A stretch of 43,153 nucleotides of DNA from Paludibacteraceae bacterium (GCA_017557345.1 JAFYZR010000101.1:1-43153), one strand, 5' to 3'. Counted from the stretch's first letter, positions 33,125 through 41,111 are shown. The notes: generated by a model from the sequence alone, not told the origin. A program made the numbers and translations.

Positions 33125-33144
33125 TGGGGCGGGACGTAGCCCCA
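33125..33144. terminator. weak hairpin after the VanZ-like gene
   Basis: TGGGGC (33125-33130) pairs with GCCCCA (33139-33144) over an 8-base loop. No T-run follows, so it is a weak terminator candidate. The 126-base gap 33067-33192 also holds a TATTATTTG string near 33163 that only roughly resembles a -7 box. Confidence 0.3.
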
Positions 33145-33192
33145 TCTAACTAGTAGGTTGATATTATTTGTACAAATGCTAGGAATACTCAG

Positions 33193-34104
33193 ATGTCAAA
33201 ACCACAGTATCAGCAGATAATGGATTTGCTCGGATTGCAGGAACACAATCTATTTGAAATCGCATATAATAAGATTGTTTATTTTACGTCAGTCCTGTCT
33301 GCCTTGTTTAGGAAAGAATCTGTTTTGGATGAACGTACTTTCCTACTCCGCTCTATTAGGCGGATGACTAACTTGATGCGGTCAATTTATGTGATATTCA
33401 AATCAACCAAAGACCGGGCTTCGATGATGATTCTTGCCAGATCAGTCATTGACTTAAATGCGACTATCTGTTTCCTGTTTGAACATGTGAAAGATAAGGA
33501 TGAACGCGCCTTGAGACTTTTGTTGTTCTATTTGGATGGAGTACGTACTCGATTGAAATTATCTCAGGAACCTTTGAAAAAAAGAGATCCAAAGTACATC
33601 TCAGAAGAAGAATACAATGCAACACTTGATCAAATTAATGCAGCAAAGGAGGCAGATATATCGGCCGTTCAGGAATTAGAGATAAGAATCAAAAAAAACC
33701 CGTTATTCCCGAAAATGCATCATTCAATTATGGAGAATGCTTCTTGGAAGTATAAGAAGCTAGGCGACAAGCATTCATATTCATGGATGGATCTCTATGA
33801 GATTGCTGTTGGAGAAAAGAATATGGCTCAATTCGAGCTGGAGTATTTTTCCCACTACGTCCATGGTGTGGCGATTTCTGATTTCCAATTCCCGTCTATT
33901 AATAAAACAAATCCGGTATTCGCTTTGAACATTTGCTGCTCTATCTTGAATCATTTGGAGTCTATTATCAAGGTATGGTTTTCTGGGGAATATGTTGAAC
34001 TAGAGGAAGCACATAAAAAACATTTGGTGAACTCCTTATTGGAGAATATGCCCCCTGAGACACTTGAGGCATATCTGAAGAGTTTGGACATGGTGGAGAA
34101 TTAG
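33193..34104 (+). CDS. hypothetical protein, DUF5677-like (predicted HEPN-related helical domain)
   Basis: A 303-residue, mostly helical protein. The segment MILARSVIDLNATICFLFEH, preceded by a helix of regularly spaced arginines, resembles the conserved core of DUF5677 proteins, in which an Arg-x3-E/D-type helix precedes a second helix. DUF5677 is considered related to HEPN-type domains. A lysine-rich linker (EIRIKKNPLFPK) and a His-containing C-terminal part (FSHYVHGVAIS) follow. No membrane segment. It is AT-rich, unlike the VanZ-like gene before it, and lies next to another HEPN-like gene 55 bases downstream on the same strand. Confidence 0.6.
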   Translation: MSKPQYQQIMDLLGLQEHNLFEIAYNKIVYFTSVLSALFRKESVLDERTFLLRSIRRMTNLMRSIYVIFKSTKDRASMMILARSVIDLNATICFLFEHVKDKDERALRLLLFYLDGVRTRLKLSQEPLKKRDPKYISEEEYNATLDQINAAKEADISAVQELEIRIKKNPLFPKMHHSIMENASWKYKKLGDKHSYSWMDLYEIAVGEKNMAQFELEYFSHYVHGVAISDFQFPSINKTNPVFALNICCSILNHLESIIKVWFSGEYVELEEAHKKHLVNSLLENMPPETLEAYLKSLDMVEN

Positions 34105-34159
34105 TATTATTATCTTGAAATGCGTTCGGTTTCTTGTCCCCACGTAAAACTGATCTACA

Positions 34160-35107
34160 ATGATTCCTGCTCGATTTAAGCTTAAGAGTCTTTATTTCGT
34201 TAATATGGTAGACCGGTATGCAATCGATGGTTGCCTGTTAGGCCGGAGCCTTCCAACCCATTATTCAGAGCATTATTACCTGTCTATAGTGTTTCCATCA
34301 ATTCTTCATAATGGAACCTTCCCGTTTCTAGGAATAGAGGGATTAATGGATAAATATGGTGTGGATCAAGATGAATGGGGGAAAATAAACAGTTATCTGG
34401 ATATTCGAAAACCGGATACAATTGACGCTTGGATATCAACTGTTCTCGTGGAGTGTTACGCAGATAATAATACTCCAGGATTGTCATCATTTGATGTTCA
34501 GAAGATAAGCAAACAACTGTTACATGCTTTACAGATTATCAAGCCTGAAGCTATCAGAATACCAGATGACGAGCAACCAAATGTTATGTGTGAGGTGAAG
34601 ACATCCGTCGCAATTGGAGAAAGGAAACCTCGGATTGAGATTCAATTAACTTCTGTAATTGACGATAGAAAAGAAAAGATAACATTACGAGAACTAAAAC
34701 TAGGAATTCGAAATATAAACAGAGCAATTACAGCCCCATTCGAAATGCTTGACAATTCTAGACAGAATGTTAATCTACATGATACGAGGGCCGCGGTACT
34801 CAATTGTGCGACATCTATTGAGGTTATGCTTAAGAAGAGAATTTCCGAGTATCTTGACAACTCATCCACTGCCCAATCGGTCAAGGAATATGTGATGAGA
34901 CAAGCAGATGGTTATTCGAAGTTGGTCGGTTTATGTAAATCATTTGGATTATCCTTGGACCAAATGCCCAATGTAAAAGACGCCGTTTTTAAGGTTCGGG
35001 ACAGAGTTATTCATGGAGGTTATGTCCCATCATACGTAGAGGCTGATAATGCATATAATTGTACAAGAGCGGCATTGTTTGCGCTGGATGTCCCGATGTT
35101 TGAATAA
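34160..35107 (+). CDS. hypothetical protein with C-terminal HEPN-like RNase motif
   Basis: A 315-residue protein with an unrecognised N-terminal domain. From about residue 207 the C-terminus is helical: LHDTRAAVLNCATSIEVMLKK, then VRDRVIHGGYVPSYVEADNA. Arg280 and His285 form the R-x4-H signature of HEPN ribonucleases, and AAVLNCATSIEVML resembles the first HEPN helix. HEPN proteins are frequent RNase effectors in toxin and antiphage systems. Whether this one is catalytic is inference. It follows the DUF5677-like gene and is AT-rich; GC-rich yhcH begins 95 bases later. Confidence 0.62.
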   Translation: MIPARFKLKSLYFVNMVDRYAIDGCLLGRSLPTHYSEHYYLSIVFPSILHNGTFPFLGIEGLMDKYGVDQDEWGKINSYLDIRKPDTIDAWISTVLVECYADNNTPGLSSFDVQKISKQLLHALQIIKPEAIRIPDDEQPNVMCEVKTSVAIGERKPRIEIQLTSVIDDRKEKITLRELKLGIRNINRAITAPFEMLDNSRQNVNLHDTRAAVLNCATSIEVMLKKRISEYLDNSSTAQSVKEYVMRQADGYSKLVGLCKSFGLSLDQMPNVKDAVFKVRDRVIHGGYVPSYVEADNAYNCTRAALFALDVPMFE

Positions 35108-35202
35108 TCTGTTGAAGACAGTTATCAGTGGCGCTTAGAAGACCTTTATTTCTACCCCTTATTGAATTGTTAATCAACCGCATATTGACATAACATGGCC
35201 AT

Positions 35203-35655
35203 ATGATTTACGACCACATCAAGAACATCGGCCTGTACAAGGGCCTGGCGCCGGCTATCGACCTGGCACTGGATTACGTGGCGGGCGTCGGGCCAGAGAT
35301 TGAAATCGGCGCGCACCCGCTGGACCTGGGCGTCAAGGCCGTGGTGAGCGAGTATGTGACGCAGCCGACGAACGAACTGGGGTATGAGTCCCATCGGCGG
35401 TACATCGACATCCAGCTCGCGGTCGTCGGCACGGAACTGGTGCGGTGCAAGCCGCTGGCGCAGGCCACTGAGACCATCCCATACGACGAGGCGTGCGATG
35501 CGGCGAGGTATGCCGATTGCCCGGGCATCGACACGGTCATCGGCGATGGGTACTTCCTCCTGGTTTTCCCGGAGGATGCGCACGAGCCGGGGCTGGCGCC
35601 AGGCGGGGTTCCCGGAAAGGTGAAGAAGGTGGTGATGAAGGTGCCGGTGGAGTAG
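35203..35655 (+). CDS. YhcH/YjgK/YiaL family protein
   Basis: A 150-residue cupin-like protein of the YhcH/YjgK/YiaL (DUF386) family, recognised by the start MIYDHIKNIGLYKGLAPAID, the central ELGYESHRRYIDIQLAVVG and the terminal YFLLVFPEDAHEPGL, which carries the likely metal-binding His and Glu residues. Members are linked to sialic acid and other sugar catabolism and are proposed anomerases or isomerases. It is GC-rich and is followed 10 bases later by an unknown gene. It marks the return to chromosomal-type composition. Confidence 0.93.
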   Translation: MIYDHIKNIGLYKGLAPAIDLALDYVAGVGPEIEIGAHPLDLGVKAVVSEYVTQPTNELGYESHRRYIDIQLAVVGTELVRCKPLAQATETIPYDEACDAARYADCPGIDTVIGDGYFLLVFPEDAHEPGLAPGGVPGKVKKVVMKVPVE

Positions 35656-35665
35656 GGGCAAGCTT

Positions 35666-36178
35666 ATGCGTAAATTCCTGACCACAACCGCTTCGGCGAC
35701 CTTCTTCGGCAACTCGCTCTACACAGCGAGGATCATGAAGGACCACCTGGAGTACATCGTTCGGAACCAACCGGGGATGTATGCCGTGGTGCTAGTGATT
35801 CCGGGGGCGAAGGATATGGTGCGGGTTGTATGCAATTGGGGCGACTATTTCGAGAAGCGGCTGCAGCAGCACGCGAATCCTTCGGCAGTCCTGGACCGCA
35901 TCGCATCCAAGTGTCCGAAGGTGGTCCATATGATGACCAGCGATGATCCCATCGCCCAGGTGTCTCTCCAGTTCGAGGGTGGGGAGTGGCTTCACGGCAT
36001 CGGCATGGAATTGAAACTCCCGGCGCCCTTTCGGAATGCCTTCGACCTATTGGGCAGCAAGGAAATCGAGGCGGCGGTTTGCAAGGTGTACAACTACAGC
36101 ATCGGCATTTATGCGGAGATTCAGAAGAATTGTCCCATCCCTGGGTGGGTGAAGGGATTGGAGGAGGTATGGCAATGA
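35666..36178 (+). CDS. hypothetical protein (170 aa)
   Basis: Not recognised. The protein reads as a mixed alpha/beta soluble domain with strands ([37 protein letters not shown]) and an aromatic C-terminus ([14 protein letters not shown]). The start is uncertain. ATG 35666 gives 22 extra residues with no obvious signal; ATG 35732, preceded by GCGAGGA, would begin [14 protein letters not shown] and may be the true start. It overlaps the next gene by four bases (ATGA) and lies 10 bases after yhcH, so the three form an apparent operon. Confidence 0.6.
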   Translation: MRKFLTTTASATFFGNSLYTARIMKDHLEYIVRNQPGMYAVVLVIPGAKDMVRVVCNWGDYFEKRLQQHANPSAVLDRIASKCPKVVHMMTSDDPIAQVSLQFEGGEWLHGIGMELKLPAPFRNAFDLLGSKEIEAAVCKVYNYSIGIYAEIQKNCPIPGWVKGLEEVWQ

Positions 36179-37359
36179 GTGATAACGAATCCGGCGTTTT
36201 GACCCGCGTCCTGCAGGCGCAGACCAAGGAGGAGCTCCAGGAGATCGGAGATTTCTTCGGCGTCTTGTTGCGCAAGTCAGACAAGAAAGCGGCGATGGTC
36301 CATCGACTTGAGATGGCGTTCCGTACCGATATGCTGCGCTGCCTGAAATGCCTTCCCATCTACGAACTGCGAAACCTGCAGCTGCTTGTTTCTCAGGGGA
36401 AGGGCGTCAGGTTGATGATCCCGATTCCGCGTCCGCCCTTCTTCACCTATTTGTTCGGGCTGCTGGAGGACGATTCTGAAGGGGCTGTGATGAAACTGTA
36501 TCTCGAGGATGAGATCTTCGACCTGGTCGCGCCGGTGATCGACACGGCCATCAAGGAGGTCGAGGACTCCGGGCGGGTGGAATTCGAGCGTTTCCTGTGG
36601 GGATGCCTGACCATCTACGGATTCCTGTCTATGGATGAGTTCATCAATCTCCGGCGGGAGTTCTTCCCGGACGAGGATTTGAGGGCTATCTACTCGTTTC
36701 TCGATACCTATGCCCCCTTGTCCTACCTGACCGACGACTACTACGAGTTCCTGATGTACCCGGATTTGCATCAGCTCGACCTGATTACCGAACAGGAATC
36801 GAGGGGGTACTATGGACGGGAACTCGCCAAGGTGCCGCTTGAGGATATCCTTTCCGCCGGCAAGACGACGCCGTACAATTATCCGTACGGTTCTCATAAG
36901 GAGGGCGTGGCTCTGGTCGCCGCCCTCAAGGCTGTTGGGCTCACTGGCGACGCCGGTGCCCTCCGTATGAATTGGATCTGGTGGGAGAAGCAGAACGAGG
37001 GCGGAGATTCCCGCGGGTTCCGTGACCTCATCCAGCGGATTCTGGACGATGCGCGAGTGGACAGTTTTGACTCGGTCCAGGCTCTTATGGGCGCTATCAC
37101 CGACTACTCCAATGCCATCCCTACCTGGCTGTTTCGGGGCCGGTCATCGGATGAAGTGATGAAGGAGGAGTGCCCTTCCCTGAAACCGCTGCCCTCGGGT
37201 TCCCGCACTGCGGCGACGCCCCTGCAGGGCACTTTCCCTGGATTCGGCATCGGCTCGGGCCCCGCTTTCGGCTCTGTTCCCCGCGTCGGCCGCAACGATC
37301 CCTGCCCCTGCGGCAGCGGGTTGAAGTATAAGAATTGCCATGGGAAGTGGGAGAGTTAA
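36175..37359 (+). CDS. SEC-C motif protein, function unknown
   Basis: A 394-residue mainly helical protein whose last 25 residues form a SEC-C zinc-binding tail ([19 protein letters not shown]). This tail is known from SecA and from many unrelated proteins. The body is acidic and helical ([19 protein letters not shown] and following) with no recognised catalytic motif. The start is ATG 36175, seven bases after GGAGGAGG and overlapping the previous stop; a frame reaching back to 35986 lies inside the upstream gene. The composition is GC-rich. Confidence 0.8.
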   Translation: MSDNESGVLTRVLQAQTKEELQEIGDFFGVLLRKSDKKAAMVHRLEMAFRTDMLRCLKCLPIYELRNLQLLVSQGKGVRLMIPIPRPPFFTYLFGLLEDDSEGAVMKLYLEDEIFDLVAPVIDTAIKEVEDSGRVEFERFLWGCLTIYGFLSMDEFINLRREFFPDEDLRAIYSFLDTYAPLSYLTDDYYEFLMYPDLHQLDLITEQESRGYYGRELAKVPLEDILSAGKTTPYNYPYGSHKEGVALVAALKAVGLTGDAGALRMNWIWWEKQNEGGDSRGFRDLIQRILDDARVDSFDSVQALMGAITDYSNAIPTWLFRGRSSDEVMKEECPSLKPLPSGSRTAATPLQGTFPGFGIGSGPAFGSVPRVGRNDPCPCGSGLKYKNCHGKWES

Positions 37360-37403
37360 GTTGAATTGGCTACGGCCGTGAGTTAAATGATTATCAGCAT
37401 ATT

Positions 37404-37919
37404 ATGGAATTCAATACCGTTATCCAAAACAGATACTCCTGCCGGGCGTTCGCGGCGCGGGCGGTAGAGCAGGAGAAGGTCGACCGCATCCTGGAAGCCG
37501 GTCGCATCGCGCCCACGGCCGTGAACAAGCAGCCGGTCCATGTATGGGCCGTCACCAACCCCGGCACGCTGGAGGCCATCAAGGGCGTCACGCGCTCCAA
37601 CTACGGCGCGCTGGTGCTCCTGGTCGTCGGCTGCCGCCCTGCCGATGCCTGGGTCCGCCGCTACGACGCCAAGAACGGCGCCGAAGTCGATGCCTCTATC
37701 GTCGCCACCTACCTGATGCTGGCAGCGGAGAACGAAGGTTTGGCGACCCTTTGGGTAGGCTCCTTTGATCCTGCAGGGCTGGCTGAGCTTTTGCCCGGCA
37801 CGGAAGGGTATGAGCTGGTGGCGATGATCAACGTGGGGTATCCTTCAGACTCCAGCGCCCCCTCCGCGATGCACGGGACTCGGATTCCGATGGGGGAGTT
37901 TGTGACGAAGGTTGATTGA
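37404..37919 (+). CDS. nitroreductase family protein
   Basis: A 171-residue FMN-dependent nitroreductase-type protein. The N-terminal NRYSCRAFAARAVEQEKVDR with the RYS.R.F motif, AGRIAPTAVNKQPVHVWAV, and ATYLMLAAENEGLATLWVGS followed by a C-terminal VGYPSD are typical of the family. These oxidoreductases use NAD(P)H to reduce nitro or quinone compounds. The substrate cannot be told. It is GC-rich and separate, with 44 bases to the upstream SEC-C gene and a 281-base AT-rich gap downstream (37920-38200) in which I see no convincing gene. Confidence 0.92.
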   Translation: MEFNTVIQNRYSCRAFAARAVEQEKVDRILEAGRIAPTAVNKQPVHVWAVTNPGTLEAIKGVTRSNYGALVLLVVGCRPADAWVRRYDAKNGAEVDASIVATYLMLAAENEGLATLWVGSFDPAGLAELLPGTEGYELVAMINVGYPSDSSAPSAMHGTRIPMGEFVTKVD

Positions 37920-38200
37920 TGGAGATGCTCTAACTGCGGGAGATATCCTATTTGCAGTACACTTATCAACTAACTAGGGTAGCGTATCCATTGGTTCTGC
38001 ACTAAATACGGTCAGTCCTTTATATGAGTCTGATATTCGCATAAGGTTAATCCATCTACTGAACTAAATCATTGTTTCTAGAATTATTTTCTTGTTTTTT
38101 TACGAGCGGATTCCTTATTTGGAACGGTAATTGGTGAAAGATTGATAGGCACAACACCGGGTCATCCATGGCAACTTATTGAAATATTATTCATTCGATT

Positions 38201-38893
38201 ATGTATAGAATTAAGACGCTTCGCGGGACAATATTCTGTCCTCCTATTAGATTTACGAGGGAGTTTGTAGACGATCTCTCTGGAACTATTGATGGATATC
38301 TTCCTATTATAGTTCGCGATAGCAACACCTTACCTATTCTTCAGGTTTGGCAGTTGTCTTCTCCTGACGAAAAGGAACTATTGGCCTTTAATGGTGAAAA
38401 AATAGACTTGATTCAAGTTGTAGAAGCGGAGGTGGATGATAATCTGATTATTTCTTTTTCGGAGCGTTGTCGGGCTGTTTTTGGAAGGATTTTAGAAATT
38501 ACTGGCGCCGTTTGTACGCGTGTGGCATTGGCACCAACTGTGATCATCACCGAGAACGGAGAGAGACCCGGTGCGTTATATGATAGATTATTCAATGTGC
38601 GAGAGTTCGCCGGTGTACAGCTTGATTCAAGTAACCTTTCCCAAGTCTATAGGGTAGATCGGTCGATAGGGGGGAGTGTTATAAAGATAAATCATGTCGC
38701 AAACTTTAAGGCAGAAAACGAACTCATTTCCACTGCTAATGGTAACCAGTTACGTTTGCGATACATGTGCGATTTTGATGTGAATACTATGCCTCATCCA
38801 GAGTATCGATTTAATAGTGTTGGCGTTAATGAGTTTTTTAGAATGGCGCCTGACTATTTTGCGAACTTCTATCGTATATATTTTGCCGAGTAG
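38201..38893 (+). CDS. hypothetical protein, first gene of a four-gene operon
   Basis: A 230-residue soluble protein, not recognised with confidence. It is rich in beta strands in the middle (LLAFNGEKIDLIQVV), followed by a helical FSERCRAVFGRILEITGAV, and ends in LRYMCDFDVNTMPHPEYRFN and an aromatic tail (FFRMAPDYFANFYRIYF). The D-x-NT and terminal F....IYF pattern is faintly reminiscent of TIGR04255 proteins. Three bases separate it from the next gene. AT-rich, unlike the GC-rich block before it. Its role is unknown; the operon sits directly next to a tRNA integration site. Confidence 0.6.
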   Translation: MYRIKTLRGTIFCPPIRFTREFVDDLSGTIDGYLPIIVRDSNTLPILQVWQLSSPDEKELLAFNGEKIDLIQVVEAEVDDNLIISFSERCRAVFGRILEITGAVCTRVALAPTVIITENGERPGALYDRLFNVREFAGVQLDSSNLSQVYRVDRSIGGSVIKINHVANFKAENELISTANGNQLRLRYMCDFDVNTMPHPEYRFNSVGVNEFFRMAPDYFANFYRIYFAE

Positions 38894-38896
38894 GGA

Positions 38897-39679
38897 ATGA
38901 AGAAAACCGCTATCGTAGATACGACCCCGTATCTATCGTTTGATGATATCCAAACATTTGCTCGTCAGGTATCGACGCCCTGGGCATCGGTTATGGATGG
39001 TATTAGCGATTCGCTCTTTCCTCTTGGATTGGATGTCCTTTCTGATGCTTTGAAGGATTATTCGTCATTGGCTGAGATATATCGCTTACCCGATTATCTG
39101 GTTAGCTCGGCATTGCTACGGAATGACTATGAAGATGGCTTTTCAGAAATTGAGACTTCTTCTGAGAAAGATTCGACAAGAGACGATTTAGCGATTTCTT
39201 TGATTGATACTACAAGTGCTTTTGATGTCAATAAGACTAACCAAGAGTATCTGGACTATCTTAGAACTCGCACGGAGGAAGTGACATTCGCTATCGCACA
39301 TACCGATTTTGAAGATGGTATGGATAATGATGTTACTGTGTTGTTAAGGTCTTTTGCAAAGAAGAACAAGTCATCGACATATAACTGGTTGGATGAACTA
39401 TACAGTAAGAACTTAAACAATCCTGTCGTCGTTGAAGGAATCTTGAGATCCTTGGCAATGATTACGGACAAGGGTGATGAAAACATCTTGCTCCCTATCG
39501 TGGTCGCAGCCTTGAGAAGTGGCATCTCTGTGGAGCAAGAAGCCGCTATTATGGTAATTGAGGAGTGGAGAACAAAGGAGTGCCTTGATGCTCTTTTAAG
39601 TGTTCCGAGTTACGCTTCTGATATCATTGAGGATTATGCTATGATGGTGGCTGGAGAATTAAAAGATGAGTTGACCTAA
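38897..39679 (+). CDS. hypothetical protein, second gene of the operon (HEAT-like C-terminus)
   Basis: A 260-residue acidic, helical protein with no recognised catalytic motif. The C-terminal 110 residues read like two or three HEAT-type helical hairpins (NPVVVEGILRSLAMITDKGD, LLPIVVAALRSGISVEQEA, CLDALLSVPSYASDIIEDY), suggesting a scaffold or interaction role. The stop overlaps the next start by one base (TAATG). Function unknown; it is probably made in fixed ratio with its neighbours. Confidence 0.6.
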   Translation: MKKTAIVDTTPYLSFDDIQTFARQVSTPWASVMDGISDSLFPLGLDVLSDALKDYSSLAEIYRLPDYLVSSALLRNDYEDGFSEIETSSEKDSTRDDLAISLIDTTSAFDVNKTNQEYLDYLRTRTEEVTFAIAHTDFEDGMDNDVTVLLRSFAKKNKSSTYNWLDELYSKNLNNPVVVEGILRSLAMITDKGDENILLPIVVAALRSGISVEQEAAIMVIEEWRTKECLDALLSVPSYASDIIEDYAMMVAGELKDELT

Positions 39680-40185
39680 TGCTAATACGCGGAATAGCAA
39701 GTCTGTCTCGCTGGGATGGAAGTACAATTGTTAACCGATCCGATGCGACCACGGCCGGTGATGTGATCTCAGATTTACGGACACAAAACAACAAACTGTC
39801 TGTATGGCGCGCAGACAGTGATGAGGATATCAATGATGCGCTTGTTGCATTGTCTCTTAATCGTACTGATGTACAGAAAGTAATTGCATTACTGCTTGAC
39901 GAGAAAGATTTGGAGGCGATGCAGATTATTTATTCTGATAAGCTCCATGGGAAGGCTCCAGGTGCAATCGATTCTATCAAGATAAAGCATCGTGATTTAT
40001 TGGAGATAGATTATAAAAGGCTCGGGTTTTTATCAGACTATATGATGTCAATTGTACATAATAAAGAAAAAAGAGTGGAAATATCTAAGCCGTCCATAAA
40101 GAAGCTTCTAGAAGAGTATAAAGAAGCTGGAAAAATAAAGGTGGAGGAAATGAATGAGGAATTGAGGTTGAATCTAAACTGGTGA
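39679..40185 (+). CDS. hypothetical protein, third gene of the operon
   Basis: A 168-residue soluble protein not recognised. The N-terminus (GIASLSRWDGSTIVNRSD) is followed by helices and a charged, lysine/glutamate-rich C-terminal helix (IKKLLEEYKEAGKIKVEEM) that may mediate contacts. Both ends overlap adjacent genes, so it is translationally coupled within the four-gene unit. No sign of membrane segments or export. Confidence 0.58.
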   Translation: MLIRGIASLSRWDGSTIVNRSDATTAGDVISDLRTQNNKLSVWRADSDEDINDALVALSLNRTDVQKVIALLLDEKDLEAMQIIYSDKLHGKAPGAIDSIKIKHRDLLEIDYKRLGFLSDYMMSIVHNKEKRVEISKPSIKKLLEEYKEAGKIKVEEMNEELRLNLNW

Positions 40186-40565
40186 TAGTTATGGCGTCAT
40201 TAAGTATGGGTATTTCATACGATCTTACGTATGATGAAATAGATAGAGTTGTCGCATCCGGGCATATTGGTAATTATGCATATGGCTATTTGAACGACAA
40301 GGGCATTTTTATCGTTCGCTATGTCGGCCGATCTGACACTGATTTAAGAGAGCGCATCAAACATGGTATTGAGGACATGAATGCTGATCCTAACTGTCGA
40401 TTTGAGCGGTTTAAGTTTAGTTACGCTAAGTCAGTGGGAGAAGCGTATGAAAAAGAATGTAAGAACTATCATGACTTTGGAGGAGACAAGGGTTTTTTGA
40501 AGAATAGGGTACATCCTGCGAAGCCCGATGGATATGTTGGTAGTTGTCCAATATGTAATGATTAA
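40182..40565 (+). CDS. GIY-YIG-like nuclease-domain protein, fourth gene of the operon
   Basis: A 127-residue protein with a plausible GIY-YIG core: GNYAYGYL stands for the GIY strand, VRYVGRSDTDLRERIKHGIE for the YIG strand and the catalytic Arg helix. The tail carries CPIC-type cysteines (GSCPICND) and a conserved-looking HPAKPDGYVG. GIY-YIG nucleases cut DNA in repair, homing and restriction. The start is GTG 40182 (overlapping the previous TGA) or ATG 40191. A catalytic Glu is less clear, so activity is uncertain. It ends about 60 bases before the terminator facing tRNA-Ser. Confidence 0.68.
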   Translation: MIVMASLSMGISYDLTYDEIDRVVASGHIGNYAYGYLNDKGIFIVRYVGRSDTDLRERIKHGIEDMNADPNCRFERFKFSYAKSVGEAYEKECKNYHDFGGDKGFLKNRVHPAKPDGYVGSCPICND

Positions 40566-40589
40566 TTCGCTTTCAGTAAAAAGTCATCA

Positions 40590-40714
40590 TACTTCTCCGT
40601 TTAAATTCGTTTAACCCCATACAAAAAAGGCTCGAAAGATTGCTCTTTCGGGCCTTTTCTGGGTCCAAACGGTGTAACTCATTGATTTACACCATTGTTT
40701 GCGGTGAGGAAGGG
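40590..40714. repeat. direct repeat of tRNA-Ser 3' tail and terminator (att-like, right copy)
   Basis: Homologous to 9970-10101. The shared segment comprises a GTTTAAATTCGTTTA stretch, the terminator, GATTTACA, and TTTGCGGTGAGGAAGGG that runs 12 bases into the tRNA 3' end. Here the tRNA body continues, so this is the complete tRNA end. Substitutions in the downstream part versus identity in the tRNA core suit an att core with different flanks. Confidence 0.7.
40629..40654. terminator. bidirectional terminator between the GIY-YIG operon and tRNA-Ser
   Basis: GGCTCGAAAGA (40629-40639) pairs with TCTTTCGGGCC (40644-40654), loop TTGC, with A6 before and T4 after. It can stop the plus-strand operon and the minus-strand tRNA transcript. 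Confidence 0.88.
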
Positions 40715-40788
40715 ATTCGAACCCCCGGTACGCTCACACGTACACCTGTTTTCGAGGCAGGCTCCTTCAACCACTCGGACACCTCACC
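40702..40788 (-). tRNA. tRNA-Ser (anticodon CGA)
   Basis: An 87-base class II tRNA on the minus strand. The acceptor stem is GGTGAGG/CCTCACC with discriminator G, as expected for serine. The anticodon loop is CTCGAAA (anticodon CGA, reads UCG). The long variable arm GTACG/CGTAC with a 6-base loop is characteristic of tRNA-Ser, and GGTTCGAATCC forms the T arm. CCA is not encoded (GCAAAC follows). The fifth pair of the anticodon stem is a C-A mismatch. A frame read through it on the plus strand is spurious. Its 3' end is duplicated at 10089-10101. Confidence 0.95.
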
Positions 40789-40839
40789 GGTTGGGAGTGC
40801 AAATTTACGATTTATTTTTCAATTTGCAACTTCCGGGGA

Positions 40840-41025
40840 CTACTTGAACCACTCGGTGAGGTGATCCTTGGCGTAGAGGTAGTAGACGACGAGGCCGATC
40901 CAGCTGGTGATGAGGACCAGGACGCAGGAGATGATCTTGCCCACGAGGGAGATGGGCTTCTTGATGATGTCGAGGACCGCAAGGACGGCAAGGACGATAC
41001 CGATGATGTAAATGATGGAACCCAT
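40840..41025 (-). CDS. small membrane protein, PLDc_N (phospholipase D N-terminal)-like
   Basis: A 61-residue protein with two transmembrane helices (IIYIIGIVLAVLAVLDII and IISCVLVLITSWIGLVVYYL). The DIIKKPI turn between the helices and the W.GLVVYYLY end are typical of PLDc_N-type small proteins in Bacteroidota. Function unknown, probably inner membrane. A -7 box (TAATTTTG on the minus strand, 41061-41068) lies 36 bases upstream. It is divergently arranged to gtrA. Confidence 0.82.
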   Translation of the reverse strand: MGSIIYIIGIVLAVLAVLDIIKKPISLVGKIISCVLVLITSWIGLVVYYLYAKDHLTEWFK

Positions 41026-41060
41026 GGTGAATGTAGTTAAGTGTTATAAGTTCATTTCCC

Positions 41061-41068
41061 CAAAATTA
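41061..41068 (-). promoter_or_regulatory. -7 box for the PLDc_N-like gene
   Basis: Minus-strand TAATTTTG matches TAnnTTTG; a TTGG about 20 bases upstream could serve as -33. It forms a divergent promoter pair with the box at 41104. Confidence 0.55.
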
Positions 41069-41103
41069 CGAAAAAGTCGCGGAAATCCAAGCGCATTTTT
41101 TCC

Positions 41104-41111
41104 TAACTTTG
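41104..41111 (+). promoter_or_regulatory. -7 box for gtrA
   Basis: TAACTTTG matches the -7 consensus and stands 17-23 bases before the two candidate gtrA starts, implying a very short leader. Confidence 0.6.

Noticed and set aside
35986-36174. N-terminal extension of the SEC-C protein
   Set aside because: It lies within the upstream gene in another frame and has low-complexity shadow composition. A strong GGAGGAGG precedes ATG 36175.
38064-38230. Open plus-strand frame in the gap before 38201
   Set aside because: About 55 codons without a start, unlike any family I know, and it overlaps the 38201 gene in another frame. Judged to be chance.
40640-40864. 74-aa plus-strand ORF with a GIRTPGTLTRTPVFEAG-type sequence
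   Set aside because: It is the well-known spurious translation of the complement of a tRNA-Ser gene.
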